Assembly (NCBI GenBank): GCA_030435675.1
Contig: CM059623.1
Coordinates: 1,762,012 to 1,826,011, forward strand
DNA: 64,000 nucleotides
From: Steinernema hermaphroditum
Lineage: Eukaryota; Nematoda; Chromadorea; Rhabditida; Steinernematidae
Direction of reading: 5' to 3'
The stretch's first letter is position 1, and each line of letters begins with the position of its first letter. The notes under the pieces are model-generated. The model was not told where the DNA came from and did no database searches. It saw only the letters and a list, made by a program, of their open reading frames with translations. A program made the position numbers and the translations under genes. Shown piece after piece: positions 21,415-31,790 of this stretch.

Positions 21415-23637
21415 CTAAAGCGCGGGGTCTATTAAGAGAAAATAAAAGTCGAATGAGGTCACCGACTCATTAAAGACTGACTGCTCGTATGTGGATGGCG
21501 TAAAAAGCACCGAACCTTTCTCCACACAGATAAAGTCTTTAACAAACCATGCCCACGAAAGACCAACCCACAGAGAAGGGAAAAACATGTGAGATGGCCA
21601 CCATGGCACCCCCAAGATAGCTCTCCCTTTGCAACTAAGCAAATGTGCCACGGTTAGTGGGATGAGATTCGGAGGGGGGACTGCCCAAACAAATTCGGTT
21701 GCCCATGATGAGGCGAAAGCATTTACTCCTTCAGAACCTATATCTGGGTAACGTGATAAAAATCTATCGCACTGAGCGTTTCGACTATTGGCAAAAACGT
21801 CGATGGAGGGAGTGCCCCAGCGCTGGCAACAGATTTGGAAGAAATCCGGGCTTATGCCCCAATCGTCGCGATCTATCAAGCGGCTTGCCTCATCGGCTAA
21901 CATGTTTTGATCCCTAGGCACCCACACAGGAACGATTTCCGCGCCAATAGTTTCGGCTAATTCGAAAATTGCGGACGCCGCGGACTGCAGGCCTGGTTTC
22001 GGGCTGCCCTTCTGGATGATGCTAACGGCACCTACGTTATCTATTTCAACAATGACTTGCGAGCCCGCCAGCTCGCTACTAAACACGCGGAGGCCGAATT
22101 CGACCGCTAGAACCTCCCTGTACGTACTCGATTCGGCACGCTCGTGCGGCGTAAAATTTATGGCGGTTCGAGAGGTGGAACCATCTCGGTTCCAAATAAC
22201 AACACCTGCGCCCGTTGCTGACGCGTCCGTAGCTATTCTACGCGCATTCAAGATCTTGTGCAGTGGGCGCCAGTTCCTGTGCCTAATGTTACGCTTCCAC
22301 CAAATGAGATCTCCTCGCTCGCCTACTGACAATACCTGTCGCGCGCTCTGAGGAAGCGCCATCATGCTGTTCAACTCAGCATGGATACTGCGAGCTTTCA
22401 ACTGGGCCGCTGGTCCAAAAACATATCCAATGGATGCCAAAGATCCTGCAAGTTGCATCCGTTCCCGCTTTGATGGTGATGCACTAAGCGAGTGGTCAAT
22501 CTTAGCGACAATTCTGTCGACGCGCTTGGCAGCTATCCTAACGCCAAAATCTTCCAGATCAATATCATAACCAAGCCAATTTAGCCGTTGAACCGGGTCC
22601 CACCTACACTTATCTTCGGAAACGATGACACCCGCCTTCGCAAGGTCATCCCTAACTCTGGTCACGAAACGCTTACATAGCTCATAAGTAGGCGCGAATA
22701 TTAGACCGTCGTCAAGGTACAGAGCACAAGTGATCCCGTCTTTGCGCCAGTGCTCAAGTAAGGGCCGAAAAAGTTTCGTGAAGAGCATGGGGGCGGAGGA
22801 CAAACCGAAAGGCAAAACATTAAAAACATAATACTTGTGGTCCCAACTAACGCCCAAAAACTGTCTATCGTGATGGGAAATTTCGACATGATGATACCCA
22901 CTCTTCATGTCGAAAGACGACATGTAGCCGCCCCTCGGTAGCAAGGGCGCAATTGATTCGAGACGCTCAAACGCAATCGTTTTCTTCTCCAAGAACTGAT
23001 TGAGCCAAGATAAGTCAACTATTAAGCGCAATTTCCCTGATGTTTCGTTGCGTACCACCGATAAAGGGCTAATCACCCTAGGCTTAACAGTAACTAAGGA
23101 CACTGCTCGCACTGAGAGCAAAGAATTCAACTCCGCAGTCACAAATGCTTTTTCCCTAATAAATGAATGAGAATTAGCTTTCGCAAAACTGGGAATAGAA
23201 GCGTTTGGCACAAAGGGAAGAGCGTATCCGTACTTAATAACGTTCAAAATCCAAGGCGGGGTATTAAGTGAAGCCCAAAATCTAACATGAAACCTTAACG
23301 TACCGATTAGTCTGCACTGAGCGGGTCCAAGTTCCTCACTGTCGACCGGCTGGACCTTGGGGGCATTGCTTGACAAAGTGCCCGTAACCTTTACAGAGGA
23401 AACAAAACGGTGGCCCTGATTGCCTGATTGGAGCTCTTGGCGGAGGCGCTTGATATCCATAGCCAGCGCTGACTTGCTGTTGGAGGGAGTTAACTTGCAT
23501 GCAGAGCTGCTTAACCAGGCCGGACTCTTGGTTGAACGCGGTACCAGGGCGTCCTCCACTGGTACCGCCCTGTCGAAAGGGCCGTTTCCTGCCCAGATAA
23601 GAGCTGGCCTGACGCGGGTGGATAGCTTCGAGTTCAT
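21415..23637 (-). CDS. Reverse transcriptase-RNase H of a DIRS/PAT-like element
   Basis: 740 codons, uninterrupted. The RT fingers and palm run over about residues 150-350: SLVTVKPRVISPLSVV and KLRLIVDLSWLN, then FDMKSGYHHVEI with the first catalytic Asp (about 242), VLPFGLSSAPMLFTK, and YLDD (about 307-310) with the catalytic Asp pair. RNase H follows: TDASATGAGVVIW (about 470), Glu in the SSTYREVLAVEFGLR segment (about 508), EIDNVGA (about 531) and ADEASR (about 582). This gives the D-E-D-D set. The C-terminal 150 residues contain the DIRS-specific post-RNase H block. The first 100 residues overlap the gag ORF in another frame, so translation may begin later or use frameshifting. No stop or frameshift was seen, suggesting a young copy or one still under selection. 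Confidence 0.88.
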   Translation of the reverse strand: MNSKLSTRVRPALIWAGNGPFDRAVPVEDALVPRSTKSPAWLSSSACKLTPSNSKSALAMDIKRLRQELQSGNQGHRFVSSVKVTGTLSSNAPKVQPVDSEELGPAQCRLIGTLRFHVRFWASLNTPPWILNVIKYGYALPFVPNASIPSFAKANSHSFIREKAFVTAELNSLLSVRAVSLVTVKPRVISPLSVVRNETSGKLRLIVDLSWLNQFLEKKTIAFERLESIAPLLPRGGYMSSFDMKSGYHHVEISHHDRQFLGVSWDHKYYVFNVLPFGLSSAPMLFTKLFRPLLEHWRKDGITCALYLDDGLIFAPTYELCKRFVTRVRDDLAKAGVIVSEDKCRWDPVQRLNWLGYDIDLEDFGVRIAAKRVDRIVAKIDHSLSASPSKRERMQLAGSLASIGYVFGPAAQLKARSIHAELNSMMALPQSARQVLSVGERGDLIWWKRNIRHRNWRPLHKILNARRIATDASATGAGVVIWNRDGSTSRTAINFTPHERAESSTYREVLAVEFGLRVFSSELAGSQVIVEIDNVGAVSIIQKGSPKPGLQSAASAIFELAETIGAEIVPVWVPRDQNMLADEASRLIDRDDWGISPDFFQICCQRWGTPSIDVFANSRNAQCDRFLSRYPDIGSEGVNAFASSWATEFVWAVPPPNLIPLTVAHLLSCKGRAILGVPWWPSHMFFPSLWVGLSWAWFVKDFICVEKGSVLFTPSTYEQSVFNESVTSFDFYFLLIDPAL

Positions 23638-24085
23638 TAAACTTCTTCAGCGCATTGGAGACACACTGCGCAAACGGAATATCTGGTTCGGCTTCTCGGA
23701 AGTTATCAAAGAAAGTGAAAAACTCCGGCTTCGCATCTCCCTTCCGCAGTACTGTGTTGCGAGCTTTCATGTCTTCAATAATAGCACAAAGCGAGTGTTG
23801 ATCTTCACCAGCTTCGATCTGGCTCAAGCGGTTGATCCAATCCGCGTTCAATGCAAACTGGAGATTCAGCCTGGCGCTTTTCAGCTTCTCTGTAGCAGCC
23901 GGCATGGCTTCGCGAGCTTCCAACCTGCTTTCGAGACGTGCGATGACGTTGAGCAGTCTCTCCGTGGTGTCTCGCGCCCCACCTTCGGTCTTAAGAGGCA
24001 TAGGTAAATTGACGGGCTTATGAACGTCAATACTTACGTCTTCCTGATCATGCACTACTGCGGATGACGTTGGCAAATGGCTCAT
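23336..24085 (-). CDS. Gag-like protein with CCHC zinc knuckle
   Basis: 249 codons from the ATG at 24085. The middle is helical and charged (RLESRLEAREAM, LNLQFALNADWINRLSQ). The last 25 residues hold a retroviral-type zinc knuckle, CFLCKGYGHFVKQC, spaced C-x2-C-x4-H-x4-C, preceded by a Pro/Gly/Arg-rich linker. This is the usual design of a nucleocapsid-like protein in PAT/DIRS elements, thought to package element RNA. It overlaps the RT ORF by about 300 nt in a different frame. Confidence 0.8.
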   Translation of the reverse strand: MSHLPTSSAVVHDQEDVSIDVHKPVNLPMPLKTEGGARDTTERLLNVIARLESRLEAREAMPAATEKLKSARLNLQFALNADWINRLSQIEAGEDQHSLCAIIEDMKARNTVLRKGDAKPEFFTFFDNFREAEPDIPFAQCVSNALKKFNELEAIHPRQASSYLGRKRPFRQGGTSGGRPGTAFNQESGLVKQLCMQVNSLQQQVSAGYGYQAPPPRAPIRQSGPPFCFLCKGYGHFVKQCPQGPAGRQ

Positions 24086-24500
24086 GTTGAACGTGAGCGG
24101 TTCTGGAATAGAAACGTGATTAGAATTTGGAAATAGTCGACAAACAAACTGAAGAAAGGACCGCGAGCCAATAAAGAGGCAGGATATAATCCACTACCTT
24201 GGCGGGAAGCACGTCGCCGAATAAATACCACCGGGAATATGATCGACCGGGGAAGCAGGATGAACTCCACTGCTTTGGCAGGAATACTCCACTGCCTACA
24301 ACCTCTTTAGCTTTACAAACTAGCCTCAACTTAAGCGAAAGGATTTTGAAAGTACTCAAATCACTTTTGAGCGTCAAAGGAATTTCGTATACTACTTGAT
24401 CACAAATCAGTCTTAACTTGAACAATGAAAGCAAGATATCAGTCTCAACTTAAACAAAGAATTTCGAAAATAATCAAATTATTTGCGAGTGAACTGAAAG

Positions 24501-24910
24501 CAAGATGAGGAAACGCCGTTCGATTTCTCATCTGCGTATCGATCCCAAATCGAACCTACGATACCTGCTACTCAGCGAAACTCCGTTTCGAGACCCTTCG
24601 TGGTCTCAAATACGCTACGACGAAATAGTCATTTCCATAGGTAATTCATCAGTTTCTGGCGCAAATAAGTAAACAACTGCATTGCTTTTCTTTTGAATGA
24701 TGTTACCCGATGACAACCAAAAGCGGTAGACGGGCCATGCCGTTCGCTCGCCAGCTACGATATGCTGTTTACCCATAAAATTCAGAAGCCTGGTGCGTTC
24801 CTGATATATGTCTAAATTTTTGCATATGCATTTGAATGCTATGACCATCTAAGACCGTCTTCCACAATTTAATAGATTTGCGTTGACAATCAGAGGATGT
24901 GCAGAATTAG
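24501..24910. other. Gene-free interval
   Basis: Nothing recognised. The ORF at 24615-24848 has no domain. Confidence 0.3.
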
Positions 24911-24917
24911 GAACATA

Positions 24918-25060
24918 TCTGTCTAATGGCGTTTCCGATAAATCTCTACGTATGTCTTCCTTCCTTCCGTTTATACAAACAAGCAGATGACTAGTAACAC
25001 GTGCTTCCCAGGAGTCCTTCTAATTGCAAAGCGATATTCTCCCGGAAATCGTTAATGCTG
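24918..25060 (+). repeat. Direct repeat with 29297-29435, copy 1
   Basis: Shares TCTGTCTAATGGCGTTTCCG, then CCGTTTATACAAACAA, GCAGATGACTAGTA and AATTGCAAAGCGA...TTCTCCCGGA with the copy 4.4 kb downstream. Identity is about 80 percent by eye. Type unknown. Confidence 0.65.
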
Positions 25061-25563
25061 GAGAGCGGATGCGGACGTCTGATAGCTGACCACTTCCTCG
25101 ACATGTGCTACTGTAAAACGTGGAAAATCTAGAGAGACCGATTGTTTAAAAGTCGAATTCAACTCCGCAGGAAATGACTCAACATTAGCAGCAGTCTTCT
25201 TTGATCGGCGAATGTCGATTACATCGATGGCCTCCAGGCTGATCGTTAACATCCATATTATCAAAATGGTGTCTGAGGAGGACACAAAGAGCGGTGCCAA
25301 GATGACAACTCAATACAGCTGTTCTTTCATCTCTCTTCACACGGTAAGCTACCACTCTGGCCTCCTTGATATGCTTTCTTCTCGGCTTCAACGCTTCATT
25401 AGCAAACACCTCTTGTTATGGATCGCAGAAAGTTTTATGTAAAACACTTTATACACTGATAGAAAATGATCAAAATAAGGCTTCTCATATGTACATAACT
25501 GAATCCAACATTGAGCAATTATTCAAGGAATAAATATATGAAATACAATAATAACGGTTGTAT

Positions 25564-25695
25564 TCAAAAGAAAGCGGTTTTGCTTCTGATAAGACTGAGC
25601 TTCCGCCGACGATGAAGAAGCTGAGATGCCGGGATTCTGGCCTCACCACGAAGAGCCATCTCGAACTCTTCATTTGAATAGATAATGTGGATCAT
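25564..25695 (-). CDS. MIHITYSNE-family microprotein, copy B (43 aa)
   Basis: ATG at 25695, TGA at 25564-25566. Starts MIHIIYSNEEFEMALRGEAR, then IPASQLLHRRRKLSLIRS and a tail ending AFF. It shares the Ile5, EEFEMA and IPAS features with copy C 1.95 kb away, and the DNA similarity of the two extends well upstream, so B and C are a recent duplicate pair. The Arg/Lys stretch HRRRK aligns with the RRRR block of the other copies. TATAAAGG at 25757-25764 lies 62 bp upstream. Confidence 0.7.
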   Translation of the reverse strand: MIHIIYSNEEFEMALRGEARIPASQLLHRRRKLSLIRSKTAFF

Positions 25696-25945
25696 GGCTG
25701 GATCGGACTACAGCTGATGGACACAAGGTTTGGTGGACGAAGATCGCCATCCATGCCTTTATAGTCCCTAGAGACTCCGCCTTCTTCTCCAGAGACAGAG
25801 ATTAGTTCTTCCACGTGGGGCGGACCTCCACCCTCACCACGTTCTCACGCTTAGCATCACGCCATTTCGGAGAGATTAATTGCAGGTGGGGGGGGGGGAA
25901 TAGCTAATCTTTGAGCGCCTCGAATGCATCACAAGCCGATTCACC
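25695..25945 (-). repeat. Duplicated 5' region of microprotein copy B
   Basis: The whole upstream region matches 27642-27905 (copy C), including GGGCGGACCTCCACCCTCAC and GTTCTCACGCTTAG. It contains an 11-G run at 25888-25898 that copy C lacks. Together with the coding match this makes a duplicated block of about 380 bp. Confidence 0.7.
25757..25781 (-). promoter_or_regulatory. Core promoter of microprotein copy B
   Basis: Minus strand: GGCGGAGTC (25773-25781), 8-bp gap, TATAAAGG (25757-25764). An upstream region at about 25815-25900 with CGTGGGGCGGACCTCC and AGAGATTAATT is almost the same in copy C. Confidence 0.6.
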
Positions 25946-26735
25946 CCTTTGTTGCCTCGTGGTGTTTTGTAGAAGTGCAATTGTGATAGATACGATGAGT
26001 GGTTATCTCTGCAAACAAAACATGCACATCATTTTTCTGATGTCTCCACCCTTGCCGTTGGGAAGCAAGTCATCTTTAGCCTCTGTAGGTGGCATCTATA
26101 AATGAGTTAAAGAACGTAAACCAGCTTGAAACACAGTCTAATTTATCTATCCTTCCATGTGTTAATTCTATGAGCATCCACTTGAAGGTGACAGATTCAG
26201 TTCTAGACAACACTCATCATTGTCTTTGCAGATTGTACAACGCACCTAAAATATCTACCGTTCAGGGAATTATATCTAATTTTAGAACGTAACCTATATC
26301 CATTACGAAAGAATGTAGTGGATACTCTATTCTTCCGCCAATATAGATTTAATTGTATAGGTCTATTAAAGATGCATACAAACCTATTTTGCTATTTTTA
26401 CCCATCAACGCAATCCGTTAATACAGTTGCGCTATTTTGGTGGAGTGTTGACTACGCTGAAATGTTTAGTATCCGCGCGTTCTCTGTTTTCACCGAATAC
26501 GATGTCGTATAAAAGTCACAAGATCCAGGTCATAAAGGCCTTTGGAACTCACCGCCATACTATGACAGATCTCAAATAAAAAAGAATGGTTCTCAAGACT
26601 GAAATCAAAAAATTGGTTTCTTATTAGTTATACGTTCCAGCCTCCAAAAAGCGTCCGGTAATTGTGCTAGTCCTACAATTCACAAATGTGCGATATCAGA
26701 CGTTGATATTCATGTGGTGAAAGGCCGGAGAAATG
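25946..26735. other. Gene-free interval
   Basis: ORFs of 64-67 aa follow each other on the plus strand without splice or promoter evidence. Nothing recognised. Confidence 0.3.
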
Positions 26736-26739
26736 GAGC

Positions 26740-27060
26740 TTTGGTTACACCGTTTCTCGTTCCTAATCAACAGCTTTACGCCGTGGAGGACGCCTTTTAA
26801 GTGCAAAAGTCGCCGGTCTTCTTCTGGTTTTGACGCAGGGCACTGTGCAAGAGTTATATCCAGTGATCGGTCAGTGTGCCCGGGCATCGAACGGCCGATT
26901 CTGGGAGACGGTGGAGTACAGCAAAGGAGGTCCAATTCCGTTGAAAGAAGTGGCTAGCGGCGCCGATTTCGGAAATTTGGTGCTTCGGCTTCATGTGACG
27001 ATGCGAATGGAATCGGGTGGTGGCGACGACCTTCTTGGCCAGACGGTCCTGGTCTAAATG
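26740..27060 (+). repeat. Diverged copy of repeat R1
   Basis: Starts with CTAATCAACAGCTTTACGCC-type sequence matching the R1 left end (GAATCAACGGCTTACGCCGT), continues through GGGAGACGGTGGAGTACAGC, and ends near TTCTTGGCCAGACGGTCCTG. Order and orientation are as in the long copies, but the spacing differs. Confidence 0.5.
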
Positions 27061-27510
27061 AAGCGTCGGTTGCTATCAATATCGGGAAATGTTGTTTCGG
27101 AGAGTCGTTGACGTTCAGAGATGGCGCAGGTCAGTGCAGATCGGGTCTAGATCATCAAAATTCAGATGTCAATAGAGAAACTGGGGTAGATTGCTAAGGG
27201 TGGCGAGAGCCACAATTCCACTCCACCCATCGCTAACGATCGCTGTTCTGGAGCGGAGTGTTTTTGGTTGAGGACGAACTGGACCAGTTGTTTTCCGGTC
27301 CTCTGTCCTAATCTGACGGACACTGACCATTTGCGACTAGCCTGTACGTAATCAAACCTTTACATTGGTCACTGGAAATCATTATGCTGTTACGCACCAC
27401 ATTTATAAACCATGTTTATTAGAAATTTTTGCAAATACAAAGTGAATGGTCAAACAAAACATTGAGCAGTTCTTCATGGACAGCATCGATATATGGCGCT
27501 CTTCTTCGAC

Positions 27511-27642
27511 TCAAAAGAGAGCTGTCCTTCTTCGGCTACAATGGTGTTTCGTACGGTGACGACGAAGCTTAGATGCCGGGATTCTGCGTCCACTGCGAAG
27601 GGCCATCTCGAACTCTTCATTTGAATAGATGATGTGGATCAT
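27511..27642 (-). CDS. MIHITYSNE-family microprotein, copy C (43 aa)
   Basis: ATG at 27642, TGA at 27511-27513. Starts MIHIIYSNEEFEMALRSGRR, then IPASKLRRHRTKHHCSRRR, ending ALF. Sister of copy B. The basic half has more His and one Cys, and the RRRR block is replaced by RRHRTK. This is the most altered C-terminus apart from copy D, yet the length is the same as B and the terminal Phe is kept. TATAAAGG at 27710-27717 lies 68 bp upstream. Confidence 0.68.
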   Translation of the reverse strand: MIHIIYSNEEFEMALRSGRRIPASKLRRHRTKHHCSRRRTALF

Positions 27643-27709
27643 GGCTGGATCGGACTACAGCTAATGGACACAAGGTTTAGTGAACTGGGGTCGGGGATCG
27701 CCTTCCAGT

Positions 27710-27735
27710 CCTTTATAGTCCTCAGAGACTCCGCC
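27710..27735 (-). promoter_or_regulatory. Core promoter of microprotein copy C
   Basis: Minus strand: GGCGGAGTC (27727-27735), 9-bp gap, TATAAAGG (27710-27717). The upstream block (to about 27905) duplicates that of copy B. Confidence 0.6.
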
Positions 27736-27905
27736 TTCTTATCCACAGACTAGGGATTAGTTGTTCCACGTGGGGCGGACCTCCACCCTCACCACGTTCT
27801 CACGCTTAGTATCACGCCATTTCGAAGAGATTAATTACAGGTGGAAGAGAATAGCTAATCTCTGAGCTCGTCGAATGTGTCACGAGCCCATTCACCACTT
27901 TATTT

Positions 27906-29290
27906 TTTGCATCTTTAAATATTTTTCAATAAACCGTTTCTTGGAAGAGGATTTCAGAAATACAGACTATCAGTGTATGGCATCATTCCAAACAAGAACA
28001 TTCTTGTGTGTCTATATTATAATATGCGTCATCATCATGAAAGATCTTCTGTCAGGGATATCTAGCAAAAAAAAGACATTTTTGCGTAAATTCGTGTGTT
28101 GCTGTCCTATACCGTTCCCATCGATTCCTTTTAGGGTCGCCTAGAGGCTCATAGAGCCACCTGCCTCAAAAAAAGCCAAAGAAAGGGCCACGAGTTGGCG
28201 ATAAATATGAAAATGGTTGTGGCCAATCAGGCAAGTCGTGAGGGGACCAACACATCGGTTGAAGATCACCTTTCGATGTTCATTTGTAAAGAGAGCGCAA
28301 AGAATTAGAGTAGTAGCACGTTGGTACCGGCACGACATACCACATTGAACACTAACGCCTTGTTCGTCGACTAGTTGTACCAGTTTGATTCCAACTGAGT
28401 TTACGTTCGCTTGCCCAGCCCACGTTCCATGCAATCCACTATTCCTCATCCTGATCAAGATGTTCAAGGACGTATCAGTCGTTTTCCTGTGAGTAATCTC
28501 TGTTAGCTTTTTTGTTAATCAACTAAAAAAGTGATGAGTATTGACGTATGCAACAGGCGACTTTTTAGACGAGCATAAGTGTAGTAAGAGATTCCCGTCT
28601 GTTGAAGACAATAGAGGGTGAATCAAGAGGAGACAATATATCTGACTCATCCTCAAGTTCAAGGATTACAGTCACCTCTCGTTCCATCCATTCAAATGAT
28701 GACCAAACAAGAATACGTAAATGATTCTATTCAGGTGATGAAGTCATCGAAGACGAAAGCGTTTTGCAAAAATATTCTTTGTTGGGGACCCTGAATGACC
28801 GTATACCTCGTATTGTTTATCTTCGTCCATAGAAGAACACGTGGGCTGATCTATGTACACCATAATCTGATCTTTAGAGATAAATAAGTTTGCTCTCTAC
28901 ACAATATATTGTTCTTAGCATCCGCCAAAACACGTTGTCTTGGCGGGAGTCCACGTCAAGGACACACGTTCGGCAGAGGTTAAGAAGATGATCCTTTCAT
29001 TTCCAAGCAGATCCCCCTACACGAAGATGACACTAAGAAGTCGGATTTGTTAAATTTAGATGTCGACCCACGCCGGGTGTGTGGGAGTTGGTATTTGTGG
29101 AGAGTGCTATATGACTTAACGACGTGTGAGTGATCTGGATTACGGTAATGTAGAAAAGTGGGAAACCCCCTGCATCGGCTCTCGGCTCTCGTTTGCAATA
29201 CCTGAATGTAGTACATTTTTGGCTTTGAGAACGGCAAACACAGCCTCTGTTTTACCAGCACCACAAAAATCTCGCTTATTTTCTATACAA
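27906..29290. other. Gene-poor interval
   Basis: No supported gene. The ORF at 28141-28467 (108 aa, minus) and the one at 28980-29264 (94 aa, minus) have no domain, promoter or paralog in the window. Confidence 0.3.
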
Positions 29291-29296
29291 AATCCG

Positions 29297-29435
29297 TCTG
29301 TCTAATGGTATTTCCGATAGATCTCTGCGTATTTCTTCCTTCCGTTTATACAAACAAAACAGATGACTAGTAGCACGCGTTTTCCAGGAATGTTTGTTAA
29401 TTGCAAAGCGACATTCTCCCGGATGTCGCTAATAC
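29297..29435 (+). repeat. Direct repeat with 24918-25060, copy 2
   Basis: Second copy of the block described at 24918. Both copies are in the same orientation. Confidence 0.65.
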
Positions 29436-30222
29436 GTCTAATCGGTGAACATTTCCGCTGGTAATGTTCAGAAAACTATCTATAAAGCTGTTAAAAACAT
29501 TTCTGAAACAGACAATGTTTACATTAACATCCGCTCTGTCCAGTACCATAAAAACAACACAGTTAAATGTGCGAATTAGTGCAAGTACCGTATGCCAGGG
29601 AGACAAAATAATGCAGAAGACAGTGAGTGAGTAATGTGTCGACTGCACGGACTTTTCGAAAAGCTCCTACCGTATGCTAAGCCTCCAGGGCCTAGTGATT
29701 AACTTTTCATTATTTACTTCTACTTCCACCTATAATCCACGCATCACTGCTACCGTATGCCAAACGCAAGATATCACCTAAACACGTCTTCATGATATCA
29801 CGCAAACCGTAGTTGCATTTCTAATTACATGGCGAGGGAGTACAGCTTTGTTTATAGCATATGGTCGTTGCATGACGAATCCGATGAAATCATCGTCTCG
29901 CCTATTGAATGAACCGTTTCATTATTTGACATTTTTAATTACGAGAGGGGCACCGACCGCAGCGTAAATCACCGAATATGTCATGATTCACTCGTCAAGT
30001 GATGCATATGAGGAAGCTCATTGAGGACACGAACAATTGCTTCTATTCGTAAGCCCTGAATGACATCAGGGATATGATAGATACTGATTATGTTGCAAAG
30101 TAAACCATTTTGGATTCGTCATTCTATGAAAGCATAAAATCCTCTGCTGTATTTCAGTCCGACTTTTCTCCTTCGGCGACCACGGGAAATCACAGATTTT
30201 TAGGGTAGACATTGGGTTTAGA

Positions 30223-30408
30223 TCACTTTCCAGGAAAATTCCTCACAGGACAAAGGGATCTGAATATGAAAGATATCAAATGTCTATGAGACGAAACATA
30301 CATACACCAAAACATACAACAGATCAGAATCGCGGAACTTTCGAGAAGGAAGTCCCAAAGACGGAATGCTCCAAGCGCTCGTAGTGGCTCCGTGCTGGGT
30401 TCTAACAT
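30223..30408 (-). CDS. Possible short ORF with TATA-like element
   Basis: 61 codons from an ATG at 30408, with a hydrophobic, possibly membrane-spanning segment (SSAILICCMFWCMYV). GGTATAAATACAG about 53 bp upstream on the minus strand could be a TATA box. A longer reading starts at 30483, upstream of that site. No domain, no paralog. It may be chance. Confidence 0.2.
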   Translation of the reverse strand: MLEPSTEPLRALGAFRLWDFLLESSAILICCMFWCMYVSSHRHLISFIFRSLCPVRNFPGK

Positions 30409-30699
30409 CAACTTTGCAAATTCGAGTAATTGCGATTTGTCTTTGATCGATGATCTATCTGTATTTATACCCGATTGCTGCATTAATACAGGCTGTGACG
30501 AGCTAAGTGGTGAAAATGTGCTTTCCGAACGTTATCTTTGTGCAGGTACACTTGACTCACGGTTACCTTGAGAAGGCTAGTATCGGGAAATTCCGCGAGC
30601 TTAGTAGATGCGAAACTCGCTCAAAACGAACGTAGTACCATTCGTTTGGTTGCTTCCTGTGGACATGGATCACCTTAGTAAGGCTAAAGGAACATGTCT

Positions 30700-30800
30700 A
30701 CAAATTTACGCCGCGGGCGAGCGAAGCAAGCCCTGTATTCATTTTCGTATACGGCCCAACATCCAGGCTTGGCGTAGGCTTATGCCTATGCAATCTTGGC
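30700..30800 (+). repeat. Fragment related to the MITE at 55102-55362
   Basis: CAACATCCAGGCTTGGCGTAGGCTTATGCC resembles the inner part of that element (ATATCCAGGCTTGGCTTAGA). GAGCGAAGCAAGCCCTGTAT corresponds loosely to its end. A third piece lies near 39650-39720 (TTAGGCTCATGGATTTAAAG). Confidence 0.4.
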
Positions 30801-31278
30801 AACTACGCTGATATCCTAGTACTTCTGATGGCGTATATTCCGAATTATGAAGATGTGAATTCATTTTGCTTGCGGTATATCCCATTGGAGATCGGGCTGG
30901 GAACATATTAAGTGGTACGAGCGTTTGCATTTCTGTCGAATGAGAAAACACTAATCAGTCACAGATTAACAGATTTATTGTTACAATATCATATGTGTAC
31001 ATATAATTGCACCCAAAGTTATCACCATCGCCGTTCGTAGTTTCTTCTTGTCGTTCTTCCTCGGAGATGGGCGTTTTCAGCCATTGGTGTTTCTGATCTG
31101 AGCTTGTGACGTTTGGGCTCCTCGTTGGCGCCATGACGAGAGGTTTTCGATCATTGCGAGGTTCTGCCAGCGTTGAGTTCCTACTGCCAGTTGCAGGGAG
31201 TGGTATATCCGCCGTTGTAATGTTACGGCTCACATGGTGACATCCGGGTGAAATGTTTGATTGAAATTAAAGAGCTGC

Positions 31279-31596
31279 TTAAAAAGCATCCACAACTTGA
31301 ACCTTGCCAGTGCCTACACCGCGCGGATTCACCTTCATTTTGTATGCGGTATATCGCATTGGACCACTACGATAATCAGCGCAAAAATCCATACGTGGTT
31401 TGAACACCACCAAAGTAGGCCGAGTTAATTGCATTGCAGCATACATTTCTTTCTGTGCGGGTTTATACGCACTGAATGCAGTCCAGACGAACCGCCGATT
31501 GTTTTTAGCACTTCCCAACTTGTCCAGACAGATCACAGGACGACAGGAAGGCGCCACGCACAGCCACCCTAGTAAGTGGTCTAAAATAGAGATCAT
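31279..31596 (-). CDS. ORF with paralog at 40358-40576, unknown product
   Basis: 105 codons from the ATG at 31596. It starts MISILDHLLGW and contains VICLDKLGSAKNNRRFVWT. The ORF at 40358-40576 begins at the same ATG with the same first 11 residues and then matches in the ICL-x-KL-x2-SK...FVWT segment, with gaps that keep the reading frame. That suggests protein-level constraint at some time. Downstream, GPMRYTAYKMKVN resembles SPMGYTASKMNS in an ORF at 30739-30951 (minus), so a third relic may exist. The 5' flank (31597-31790) is almost identical in both. I recognise no domain; it may be a host gene family or part of a mobile element. Confidence 0.35.
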   Translation of the reverse strand: MISILDHLLGWLCVAPSCRPVICLDKLGSAKNNRRFVWTAFSAYKPAQKEMYAAMQLTRPTLVVFKPRMDFCADYRSGPMRYTAYKMKVNPRGVGTGKVQVVDAF

Positions 31597-31790
31597 GAGC
31601 GTGTGGGAGACGCCGTAGCATCAGTGAACGATCCATAATTAGAGAGTCGTTCCTATTTAGCTAAATAACATTCGCGTTTGTTTTGGCGAGCCTACACGAC
31701 AGCGCTACGTCAAAGTGGATCACGATTCATAATTAGTATCTTACACTTTGTGAAATCACTGCAAGAAGCACATGAAAGAGGATTGCAATG
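31597..31790 (-). repeat. 5'-flank repeat shared with 40577-40760
   Basis: Nearly identical over about 190 bp to the second copy (for example ACGCCGTAGCATCAGTGAAC and AAATAACATTCGCGTTTGTT). It is in the same position relative to the paralogous ORFs. Confidence 0.8.

Larger units (their letters stand above)
21180..24500 (-). mobile_element. DIRS/PAT-like retroelement, minus strand
   Basis: Two overlapping ORFs (gag with CCHC knuckle, then RT-RNase H) define the element. The RT and RNase H sequence is of the DIRS/PAT/Ngaro type, including a conserved block after RNase H with VFANSRNAQCDRF and VPWWPSHMFFPSLW. Upstream of gag (plus coordinates 24130-24310) lie two direct copies of a segment with GGATATAATCCACTACCTTG or similar. 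Another direct pair, at 24310-24360 and 24448-24498, shares CTCAACTTAA. No tyrosine recombinase ORF was found on either side. No LTRs were found. Ends are estimated, not mapped. Confidence 0.75.

Noticed and set aside
23420..24007. 195-aa plus-strand ORF
   Set aside because: Antisense shadow of the gag ORF with the CCHC knuckle.
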